A stretch of 11,847 nucleotides of DNA from DATESZ01 sp035283845 (GTDB lineage: Bacteria; Desulfobacterota; Syntrophia; Syntrophales; JACQWR01), in contig DATESZ010000179.1 of NCBI GenBank assembly GCA_035283845.1, positions 1 to 11,847 on the forward strand, read 5' to 3'. The notes below the pieces were generated by a model. That model was not told the DNA's origin, searched no databases, and worked only from the letters and a program-made list of their open reading frames with translations. Position numbers and translations under genes: made by a program. This document shows positions 1-6,458 of the stretch, one piece after another. How positions within the stretch are numbered: position 1 is the first letter of the stretch; each line of letters starts with the position of its first letter.

Positions 1-1
1 G

Positions 2-160
2 CTTCCCGAAGGAAAGCTGGAAAAACTGGAAGCGCTGGAGCAACTCAGGGCGCTGGAACATGGATACCGGATCAAGGTCGTGGAGACATTGCATGATTCC
101 GTGGAAGTCGATACCCCGGAGGAACTTGCACGGGTAAGCGACATCGTTATGAAAAGATAA
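2..160 (+). CDS. kdsB: 3-deoxy-manno-octulosonate cytidylyltransferase, C-terminal end (partial)
   Basis: KdsB activates Kdo with CTP to give CMP-Kdo in the cytoplasm, the step before Kdo transfer to lipid A in LPS synthesis. Only the last 52 codons are present; the gene begins left of the window. The visible protein runs LPEGKLEKLEALEQLRALE, then HGYRIKVVETLHDSVEVDTP, then EELARVSDIVMKR and stop. The LE-LEQLRALE-GY-IKVVET block followed by VDTPEEL is the usual C-terminal signature of KdsB: a helix, a strand, and the VDTP-E-L motif before the last helix. The reading frame is open to the left edge and ends in TAA. The next gene is convergent, so nothing on this strand is cotranscribed downstream. 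Identification rests on family recall of the C-terminus only; other CMP-sugar synthetases are less likely. Confidence 0.85.
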   Translation, partial: LPEGKLEKLEALEQLRALEHGYRIKVVETLHDSVEVDTPEELARVSDIVMKR

Positions 161-164
161 ACAA

Positions 165-199
165 CCGGAACGGGCCGGGGCATCTTATGAGCGTTCCGG
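165..199. terminator. Candidate bidirectional terminator hairpin between convergent genes
   Basis: CCGGAACG (165-172) and CGTTCCGG (192-199) form a perfect 8-bp inverted repeat with a 19-nt loop, between the kdsB stop and the convergent radical SAM gene. On the minus strand the stem is followed by a T-rich stretch (TTGTTTATCTTTT). On the plus strand there is no clear T run. The loop is long for an intrinsic terminator, so this is tentative. Confidence 0.35.
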
Positions 200-215
200 G
201 AAAATAAGACGATCA

Positions 216-1730
216 TCATGGTAGTACAAAAAAGGCGGCGTGGTTGGAGGTAAAAACCGGGGGATCGCGTTTCAAGATTGTCGAAACAGCTACGTGTCGT
301 TTGAATTCATTTTCCAGGAACTGCCGCACCAGTTTTCTTTCCCAGCCGCGGGGATGCTTAAAGCCGGTATAGAGGGACAGGTCGCCCGCATAGAATTGTT
401 CCGTTTCATAATTACCTGCTTCGGGCCCGCATGAGGGCATGTTGAAAATGGCGAGGTTCAGAAAAGTGATCTCCCCCCGGTGTCTGACGACAAAATCAAG
501 GGTCTGCCGCGCTTCCGCAATAGTTTCCGCCGGGGAGCCGAAGAGCAGATAGACGTACGTGGCAATGCCTGCTTTTTTCAAGCTTTTCAACACCTGCGAC
601 GCCATGTCGATTTCTATACCCTTGTTCATGGCATTGAGCACCCCCTGATCTCCAGATTCCAGACCAAGTTTGAGCATTACGCATCCGGAGCGTTTCAGCG
701 CCCTGCAAAAATCACCGTCCGTCAAATCCCGGCCGATCCTCGCGAATCCGTACCAGGGCGCCCCGGGTGATTTTTCCGCGAGAGCGCGCAAGAGCGCAGG
801 ACTGATAGCGTTGTCAAGCAGGTGTATCAGGACGGGAGCCCGTTCGGCTATCAGGCCCTTCAGGTCGGCCATTACCTGTTCAACAGGGATGGGACGATAG
901 GGATCGCCTTCGGCCGTTTCCGGACAGAAGGAACATTTGCCCCAGTAACATCCGCTTGCAGCGCTGTAGGGAAGAATGAATCCCGGCGCCAGATAATCCT
1001 GAAGAGGCAATGGGCGGTAATCCGGACGGCTCTGCTCCCTTTCTATCCGTTTTCTGCCAAGCAAATCGAGCAAGGGTTGCTCTCCCGGCCCCGCGACGAG
1101 GCGGTCTGCAAGGCCGCCAAAGGGGTTTTTCCAGCCGGGCCTTCGCATCCATGAACTCACCAACCCCCCTCCCAAAACCACCTTCATTTCCGGATATTCC
1201 GCCCTGATATAGCCGATCAGGGAAAAGGCGCACAACGCCTGGCCCAAATAAATCAGGGAAATTCCCACCATGCCCGTCTTCCCCTTCTCAAGGATTGAAG
1301 GCAACCGTTTCCTGAAAAAAGGGTAAAAGGGGTTTTCCTGAGGATTTGCGGCCGCATGGATCAGGTCAGCGCTCCTTACCGGAGACATTTCATCATGTTT
1401 ATAATCTGCCAGCCCTACAGTTACACCATCCGCTCCGGCGGAAACGGCAAAGACGCGCTGCACGTCTCTGACTGCCCGCGCATAATGTTCAGGAAATTGA
1501 TAGGTTTTCGTGTTTTTCAGCGAGGCCATATGTTCCGGCAGACGGCGGACTGCCCGGCGACTCCAGGTATCCGACGCATCAACGGGCTGCCGCAGAAGAT
1601 AGAGAAGACCTTCGATATTCGCATCTAGGATATGGCAAGGTATCCCCTGCCGGTTTAACGCGCCGGCAAGTCTCGCGACGCCGGCCGGAGGCTCGCAGGG
1701 CTTTGTCACAGGAGGGTGGATAAGAATCAA
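216..1730 (-). CDS. Radical SAM protein with N-terminal B12-binding-like domain
   Basis: A 504-residue protein of the B12-binding radical SAM type. Residues 1-45 (MILIHPPVTKPCEPPAGVAR onward) and a GGG loop with strand at 184-190 look like a cobalamin-binding Rossmann domain. The usual DxHxxG motif appears as DANIEG (36-41), so the cobalt-ligand His is replaced by Asn. The radical SAM core begins near 255. Its cluster motif is CYWGKCSFC (C261, C266, C269), spaced CX4CX2C rather than the classic CX3CX2C. LGLESGD (355-361) and LLFGSP (395-400) are typical later strands of the TIM barrel. The start is TTG (1728-1730), preceded by AAAGG at suitable spacing and giving the expected ILIHPP beginning. 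Substrate is not readable: such enzymes include methyltransferases and ring-forming enzymes. It stands alone, converging on kdsB, with a repeat-bearing spacer upstream. Confidence 0.8.
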   Translation of the reverse strand: MILIHPPVTKPCEPPAGVARLAGALNRQGIPCHILDANIEGLLYLLRQPVDASDTWSRRAVRRLPEHMASLKNTKTYQFPEHYARAVRDVQRVFAVSAGADGVTVGLADYKHDEMSPVRSADLIHAAANPQENPFYPFFRKRLPSILEKGKTGMVGISLIYLGQALCAFSLIGYIRAEYPEMKVVLGGGLVSSWMRRPGWKNPFGGLADRLVAGPGEQPLLDLLGRKRIEREQSRPDYRPLPLQDYLAPGFILPYSAASGCYWGKCSFCPETAEGDPYRPIPVEQVMADLKGLIAERAPVLIHLLDNAISPALLRALAEKSPGAPWYGFARIGRDLTDGDFCRALKRSGCVMLKLGLESGDQGVLNAMNKGIEIDMASQVLKSLKKAGIATYVYLLFGSPAETIAEARQTLDFVVRHRGEITFLNLAIFNMPSCGPEAGNYETEQFYAGDLSLYTGFKHPRGWERKLVRQFLENEFKRHVAVSTILKRDPPVFTSNHAAFFVLP

Positions 1731-1870
1731 GAGAATACCTTTAGAAAATATTGTTCCTGCGTGTATAATAAATTCAATATGTCAACGTTGCGAATAAGCG
1801 GCATCGGCTGGAGCTGGTTGGTGAACAATGCCCTCTTCCAATTGCCCGAGTCTTCACTATTTCATGGTTG
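1731..1870. other. Intergenic spacer, no gene seen
   Basis: This is the first part of a 299-base spacer between the radical SAM gene and the frameshifted gene to its right. I see no coding region in it. ATGTCAAC at 1779-1786 matches the inner eight bases of the inverted repeat at 1871-1882 and may be a further fragment of the same repeat family. The minus-strand promoter of the radical SAM gene should lie here, but I found no convincingly spaced -35/-10 pair. Confidence 0.4.
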
Positions 1871-1972
1871 TGTCATGTCAACCTTGAAATGTCATTTCGA
1901 CCGCAGGGAGAAATCTAAGATTTCTCAGTCGTGAAGCCTCCTTAGAAATGACAGAGTATCGTTGACATGACA
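1871..1972. repeat. Nested inverted-repeat element (MITE/REP-like)
   Basis: An outer perfect 12-bp inverted repeat, TGTCATGTCAAC (1871-1882) and GTTGACATGACA (1961-1972), encloses an inner one with ends TGTCATTTC (1890-1898) and GAAATGACA (1945-1953). At its centre is a perfect palindrome, GAGAAATCT-A-AGATTTCTC (1909-1927). Outer and inner ends resemble each other (TGTCATGTCAAC versus TGTCATTTCGAC). The TGTCATTTCGA...GAGAAATCT half matches the repeat at 5727-5754. No transposase is nearby, so it would be non-autonomous or act as a transcript-end hairpin for the leftward R-M cluster. Confidence 0.65.
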
Positions 1973-2029
1973 GTAGTGTAAAGTAGGACTTTTTTCTTCA
2001 ATTACCATTGGTCTCTAAGAAAAGCACTT

Positions 2030-2706
2030 TCAAATAGATATTTTCTTGCCTAGCTCTACCCAAAATGAACTTAAGACTGCACCGAAGTACTTTACATCGT
2101 CGATATCCAGAATCTCTGCCTCGTCACAAGAATTATTCAAATAATTCAGGTCCAAGTCGCACAACAAGGCGAGCATGCGGTAGTATCTGCTATTGCTCTT
2201 TACTAATTCTATAGCGGAAGGCCCTGAACCATGTTTGATAGTATTTACTATGAGCCTTAATAAGTTAACTTCAGGGAATATTGTTTCTTCTGCGCCCCAA
2301 AATATTAGAAGCGATTTCAATTTATCATAGTTATATTCTTGTATATTTTGTTCTGTCACTATCTTATTTTTTTGGTCCGCCACGGGATAGTATCGTAACA
2401 TGCGCCTGCATAAATCCCTAATATCACGCTCCCACAAATGATAAAGTGCCGTCAATACGGCAGAATATATGCCGCCGCTCAGCAACAAATACTCATCAGC
2501 CAAGGAAGACTCGAAATCCCTTGCATAATCGTAGATTTCCTCTGCTTCTACTGCTTCCCCCCTACTTGAAGCAGCTCTTTTTGAAAATCAGACAATTCTT
2601 TTGAAAAACTTTTGTCCAGTTCCATCCGCTTGAGGAGAGCTAAGATTCTTTTCACAAACGACTGAGAACGCTTCTGGTATAGGCTGATTATACTGTATTT
2701 GTTCAT
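2030..2706 (-). pseudogene. Hypothetical helical protein gene split by a frameshift in a G6 tract
   Basis: Two frames together make one protein of about 225 residues. Frame 1 starts at ATG 2704-2706, 4 nt after a good Shine-Dalgarno (AGAAGG), and encodes MNKYSIISLYQKRSQSFVKR... for 52 residues before TAG (2548-2550). Frame 2 continues from the same point (EAVEAEEIYDYARDFESS...), through LADEYLLLSGG, and ends at 2030. The switch is at six G (2557-2562, C on the plus strand); one extra G would restore a single frame. A TTG at 2501-2503 would give a 157-residue downstream ORF, but its upstream coding continuity argues against that start. The product is predicted helical and charged; LRLIVNTIKHGSG faintly recalls HEPN-like helical proteins, which I cannot confirm. 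It is AT-rich (about 30-38% GC in two sampled 60-nt lines), unlike res, and lies 46 nt behind res, probably in the same transcript. Possible accessory defence gene; function unknown. Confidence 0.6.
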
Positions 2707-2752
2707 CTATCCTTCTTGAGTACGCAGCCTTCTCCGCAGTAGTAATCTCTGC

Positions 2753-5659
2753 CTACACCTCCCCCGCCGTTACCACCACGTCAAAATTGACGCCGAGTTC
2801 CTCAAAGTGCCGGCGGCCGCAGCGGATCTTTTCGGCTTCGGTATTGCATAGTTTTTCGAAGTCCTTTGTGCTTTTCGTTTCCCGCACCAGATATAAGACC
2901 GTGTCGTCATGCTTCAGGATGGCCCAGTCGGGATTGTATTCGCCGATGGGCGTTTCCACCTTAAACCAGCCGGGCAGTTTGACGAAGAGTTTGATGTCTT
3001 CCCGTCTGTCCAGTTCCTCGGCAAACTTCCTCTCGATCTCGGAATCGTAAACCACGGCGTCATAGACCGACTTCTTCACCTCCAGGCGGTTCGTCAGGTA
3101 GCTGATGATTTCCTTGTCCTCGAAGAGCCGCATGCTGTATTCCTGGTCGGAGATTTTTTCGTATTTGATGCCGTCGATCATCAGCCGGTGCAGTTCCCTT
3201 TTGAGAATGCTGACCACGGCGTCCATGAAGCGCTGGGGATTGACGGCGAATTCGGCCAGCCGGCCCGATTCGATCAGGATCCGGGCAATGGTGGAGCGCG
3301 TCAGCTCTGTTTCCTTTTGGATGTAAGCGATAATGTCGGGCAGCACGCCGGCAAAGGCAATGTCCGTAATCGAACTTCTGATCTCGGCGGTATCGATGCC
3401 CTTGTAAGCCGTATTGAGAAGCGCCTCACGGTAGGAAATGCGGATCGGCTCGATTGTTTCTATCTTCCCTATGGCTTCGACGGCGCGGGCGGTCAGTACC
3501 TCCGTGGAATATTCCACGGAATAGGTGGTCTTCAACTTGATGCGGTCCCAAAGCTTCTTGAAATCCTCATCCAGAAAAACCTGTTTGTTGATCCGCAAGG
3601 GACGCTCATCCTCGTCCTTCTTGATATGCCGTTCCACGCGCCATGACTCCATGACCTCTAGCACCTTTGGTTCCACATCCTGGAACTCCTCACCAATCGA
3701 AAACACGAATCCCGGTCCCGGTTTGAAGGCAGAAGTTATGCGGCCGTCGCCGTCGAGGTAGCCCTTTTCGCGGGCAGTGTTCCAGATCTTCTCGGAAGCC
3801 TCCCTCCCCAGCAATGATTCTTCGCCGTTCACGACGCGCATAATCCGGGCAAAGCCGGTTATCGGAATCTTCCCGAAGGTAACGCCGCAATCCTCCTCGT
3901 ATTCCCTTTGGAGGGTCCGGGCAAAGTCCTCATAGCTTTCGTTGGCGACGACGGTCAGCTTGTTGAGGTTTTCATCAAAGACCCGCTCGCCGTTCTGATT
4001 GACTGGAAGTCGGAGCCCCCGGCCGATTTCCTGACGCTTCTTCAGGATGGAAGCCGTCTCGTTCAGGGTACAGATCTGGAAGACATTGGGGTTGTCCCAT
4101 CCCTCCCGCAGGGCGGAATGGCTGAAGATGAAGCGGAGCGGTTCGTCCAGGGAAAGGAGCTGCTCCTTGTTGCGCATGATCTTGGTGTAAGTGTCCTCAT
4201 CAGCCTCAGAGTTGCCCCGCGTATCCTTCAGGACGCCCTTCTTGTCCTGGGAGAAGTAGCCGTCATGAAGCTTATCGACTGGATACAACAAAAGGCCCTG
4301 AAAACGCGGCTGGGCGATCAGTTCGTTGTAGTGCTCCTCAAACCATTGGGCAAACTTCCCTTTGACGGGCTTCCCCCCTTCATCATAGGCTCGGTAGTTG
4401 GCCACCCGGTCGATGAAGAATAGGGACAGGACCTTGATCCCTTTGTCCCTGCACTGAAGTTCCTTTTCCAGATGTTTGCGGATGGTATTTCTGATCTGAA
4501 CCTTCATCAGGTCTTCCCGGATGCCGCCCTGTTCCTCGCCGAGGCGCAGGATCCGGCCGTTGCTGAAGCCGACGAATTCGCTGCCCGGTTCGGCGCTGAT
4601 CTCCGCGACGACGTAGCCGTCCCGGTAGGCCTCCCGCTCATTGGATAAGATAAACAGATCGGCCCTCTGTTTCACCTTGACTGTCTTTTCCCGGACGCCG
4701 CCTGGCTTGTTTTCATGGATGGTGACTTTGGCGTAGATTCCCTTGGTATTGTCTACTTCCACCAGTTTGGCGTAAGCGGCATTGAAGGTGTTGGCGCCTT
4801 TCGCCTCCGCCACGACGATCTGTTTAACCAGCCTCATCTCATAGGCCTTGATGGGGTCCAGCTTGTAAACGTGATTATAGAGGTTGCGGTGTGTCGCCGA
4901 ATATCGCAGGGTGTAGAGGGGATTCAGGGTCTTGATGGCCTCCTGGGCCTTGGGTGTATTATCAACGCTCTGGGGTTCGTCAATGATCACGATAGGGTTG
5001 GTGGCCGTGATGAACTCGATAGGCTGCCGGCCTGAAAGCTTGTCGTTCTCCTTGAAGATGACATTGCTCTTCCGCTCATCATCGGTACCCGTGAAATTCT
5101 TACGGAAGGCGTCGATGTTGATGACCATGATCTGGATCGAGTTGCTCACGGCAAATTGCCGGAGCCGGTTGATCTTCTGGGAATCATAGACGAAATACTC
5201 GTACTCGATGTTGTTGAAGAGGGCCTTGAAGTGTTCTTTCGTGATCTCCAGGTTCTTCAGGACGCCTTCGCGGATCGCCACGCTGGGCACGACAATGACA
5301 TATTTCTTGAAGCCGTACTTGCGGCTGAGTTCAAAAATCGTCCGCAGATAGACATAGGTTTTTCCCGTTCCCGTTTCCATCTCCACGCTGAAATGATAGC
5401 CCTGCAGGGCCGGGGTCAGATCGATAGCGTTGATGTCCTGAATCCCGTGGACATTCGCCAGAATGGTTTCATCGTTGAGGAGCAACTGGTTTCCCATCCC
5501 CAGTTCCGTTTGTACCTGCCCGCTCAACACGCCTTCATAGGATGTTTCGAAGCGGATTTCAAAATCACCCTGATGCAGGGGCTGGCCGTCGAAGATGTCC
5601 ACGACGGCGTTGACGGCGTCGATCTGGAACTGTTGCTGGGCGTCGAACTGGAGCTTCAT
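2753..5659 (-). CDS. res: Type III restriction enzyme, Res (helicase-nuclease) subunit
   Basis: Res is the ATP-dependent translocase and nuclease subunit of type III restriction-modification; it acts with Mod and cuts near unmethylated, suitably oriented sites. The 968-residue length fits the family. Superfamily 2 motifs occur in order: Walker A METGTGKT (94-101), motif II DEPQ (227-230, the type III variant of DEAD), SAT in RYSATH (252-257), REGWDN (518-523) and motif VI QEIGRGLRL (543-551). A C-terminal PD-(D/E)xK nuclease is intact: ERKFAEEL (876-883), NPDW with D911, then RETK with E927 and K929. The start MKLQFDAQQQFQ is the usual family beginning; its ribosome site is weak. It lies downstream of mod, separated by two small genes, a nuclease remnant and a repeat. 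GC is higher than in the flanking 2030-2706 gene. No break is visible, so it should be functional. Confidence 0.95.
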   Translation of the reverse strand: MKLQFDAQQQFQIDAVNAVVDIFDGQPLHQGDFEIRFETSYEGVLSGQVQTELGMGNQLLLNDETILANVHGIQDINAIDLTPALQGYHFSVEMETGTGKTYVYLRTIFELSRKYGFKKYVIVVPSVAIREGVLKNLEITKEHFKALFNNIEYEYFVYDSQKINRLRQFAVSNSIQIMVINIDAFRKNFTGTDDERKSNVIFKENDKLSGRQPIEFITATNPIVIIDEPQSVDNTPKAQEAIKTLNPLYTLRYSATHRNLYNHVYKLDPIKAYEMRLVKQIVVAEAKGANTFNAAYAKLVEVDNTKGIYAKVTIHENKPGGVREKTVKVKQRADLFILSNEREAYRDGYVVAEISAEPGSEFVGFSNGRILRLGEEQGGIREDLMKVQIRNTIRKHLEKELQCRDKGIKVLSLFFIDRVANYRAYDEGGKPVKGKFAQWFEEHYNELIAQPRFQGLLLYPVDKLHDGYFSQDKKGVLKDTRGNSEADEDTYTKIMRNKEQLLSLDEPLRFIFSHSALREGWDNPNVFQICTLNETASILKKRQEIGRGLRLPVNQNGERVFDENLNKLTVVANESYEDFARTLQREYEEDCGVTFGKIPITGFARIMRVVNGEESLLGREASEKIWNTAREKGYLDGDGRITSAFKPGPGFVFSIGEEFQDVEPKVLEVMESWRVERHIKKDEDERPLRINKQVFLDEDFKKLWDRIKLKTTYSVEYSTEVLTARAVEAIGKIETIEPIRISYREALLNTAYKGIDTAEIRSSITDIAFAGVLPDIIAYIQKETELTRSTIARILIESGRLAEFAVNPQRFMDAVVSILKRELHRLMIDGIKYEKISDQEYSMRLFEDKEIISYLTNRLEVKKSVYDAVVYDSEIERKFAEELDRREDIKLFVKLPGWFKVETPIGEYNPDWAILKHDDTVLYLVRETKSTKDFEKLCNTEAEKIRCGRRHFEELGVNFDVVVTAGEV

Positions 5660-5726
5660 GGCTATACCGTTCTTCCAAAAAACATTATTACACCGACTTT
5701 CTATGAGGTCATTTCGATTTTTTCTA

Positions 5727-5754
5727 TGTCATTTCGAGCGAAGCGAGAAATCTT
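5727..5754. repeat. Palindromic-type repeat copy at the end of the GIY-YIG remnant
   Basis: The 28-nt unit begins TGTCATTTCGAGCG and ends GCGAGAAATCTT. It shares TGTCATTTCGA and GAGAAATCT with the left half of the element at 1871-1972. A partial copy, GTCATTTCGA, also occurs at 5708-5717, giving two such 10-mers 20 bp apart (5708 and 5728). The unit overlaps the stop codon of the GIY-YIG remnant. From memory, short repeats of this type are scattered in many bacterial genomes, often beside GIY-YIG genes; this was not checked. Confidence 0.55.
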
Positions 5755-5887
5755 ACAACCCTTCGCCCAAGTCCTGCCATTCAGGATTAAGCTGGTTCAC
5801 AAGCTGATTCATCTTCTGTCTTCGCCATTTCTTTATTTCCTTTTCTCTGGCTATGGCTGCATGAATATCCTGCGTTTCTTCAATCTG
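5753..5887 (-). pseudogene. GIY-YIG (URI-like) nuclease, C-terminal remnant
   Basis: The 44 codons following the stop of the 71-residue gene, in the same frame, read QIEETQDIHAAIAREKEIKK, then WRRQKMNQLVNQLNPEWQDL, then GEGL and TAA. The pattern E-T-DI-AAIAREK-IKKWRR-K...LNPEWQDL is the C-terminal half of small single-domain GIY-YIG endonucleases of about 90-100 residues, including the conserved Glu (in REK) and the Asn of NPEW. The N-terminal half with the GIY, YIG and Arg motifs is absent; the sequence upstream is the end of the neighbouring gene. No start codon or ribosome site fits, so this is a truncated remnant and presumably not expressed. It sits in the 228-nt gap between the DUF pair and res. 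The repeat at 5727-5754 overlaps its stop. It probably arrived with the repeat or marks a deletion during assembly of this locus. Confidence 0.7.
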
Positions 5888-6103
5888 TTAGGCTGCCACT
5901 GGCGTCAGGCTGAATACACGGGCACGCCGGGAAGCGGCCCGGAGGTCGCCATCCTTCAGAGCTTTGCGAACATCATCGAGTTTATAGGCGTCTTCCCGTG
6001 ACAGATAGGGAGACCAGTCATCTTCCGTCTCGATCAGTTCAACATCCACTTCGGCGATGTATCGCCCCTCGCGGATCAATTTTGAATGAACTCTCTTCTT
6101 CAT
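5888..6103 (-). CDS. Small hypothetical protein, partner of the DUF4258 gene (putative antitoxin)
   Basis: A 71-residue protein beginning MKKRVHSKLIREGRYIAEVD. The first half looks like two beta strands (GRYIAEVDVELI); the second half is helical (YKLDDVRKALKDGDLRAASR, then a VFSLTP end). The motif DDWSPYLSREDAYKLDDVRK is familiar from small conserved hypothetical proteins next to DUF4258 genes, by recall only. The ATG (6101-6103) overlaps the DUF4258 stop as ATGA, preceded by AAGGAGA, so the two genes are translationally coupled. It has no Cys pairs, so it is not the YgiT/MqsA zinc-finger type often seen with such toxins. A role as antitoxin or cognate regulator is inferred from size, overlap and pairing. 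Its stop is followed directly in frame by the GIY-YIG remnant, so a deletion may have joined the two. Confidence 0.8.
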   Translation of the reverse strand: MKKRVHSKLIREGRYIAEVDVELIETEDDWSPYLSREDAYKLDDVRKALKDGDLRAASRRARVFSLTPVAA

Positions 6104-6426
6104 TTATTTCTCCTTGTGTAATTATCTATCCAGCGATCAGGGTCAGGCCGATAGGCCGTGACCAAAACCGCCGGAGAATCTTTCCCCTTCGGGATTCCCC
6201 AGACGACATGAATCGGCTCTCCTTGATTGTCTTTTTGCAAAACCAGCACGCAGGGGCCTTTTGGGTATTGCGGATAATCCTCGATAATCATTCCCTCACC
6301 GATCCCGGCAATCACATCGTGCGCATAGATGCCGTCCTCAATCATCTCGTCGTATCCATGATCCGATATGCGGACCTCGCCACGATGAAAAACCAACTCA
6401 ATAATACGTTCAAATGCTTCACTCAT
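6100..6426 (-). CDS. DUF4258 domain protein (putative toxin-like)
   Basis: A 108-residue protein. The pattern ISDHGYDEMIEDGIYAHDVI (20-39), then GEGMIIEDYPQYPKGPCVLV, then PIHVVWGIPKG and ITAYRPDPDRW-like VTAYRPDPDRW near the C-terminus is the DUF4258 profile as I know it. The family is small, single-domain, with a conserved His early and an AYRPDP-W tail, and is often found in two-gene modules suspected to be toxin-antitoxin. It is read with the downstream 71-residue gene (ATGA overlap) and starts 32 nt after the mod stop, inside the R-M operon. The ribosome site is weak (AAAGG about 13 nt upstream). Biochemical activity is not established from sequence; a ribonuclease-like fold is a possibility only. 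Confidence 0.8.
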   Translation of the reverse strand: MSEAFERIIELVFHRGEVRISDHGYDEMIEDGIYAHDVIAGIGEGMIIEDYPQYPKGPCVLVLQKDNQGEPIHVVWGIPKGKDSPAVLVTAYRPDPDRWIDNYTRRNK

Positions 6427-6458
6427 AAAACCAAGTTACCTTTTATAGGCTCTTGCTG

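Noticed and set aside
1765..1786. Minus-strand TTGACA (rc of 1778-1783) with TTATAC as a promoter for the radical SAM gene
   Set aside because: The two hexamers are only 11 nt apart, far from the 16-18 nt needed; the TTGACA is part of the ATGTCAAC repeat.
2909..3646. Long plus-strand open frame of 245 codons inside res
   Set aside because: It is antisense to a clear Res coding region with all helicase motifs, and its translation has no recognisable domain.
5156..6001. Plus-strand open frame of 281 codons spanning the res start, repeat and DUF partner
   Set aside because: It crosses two genes and a repeat on the other strand; the open frame is a shadow of their codon bias.
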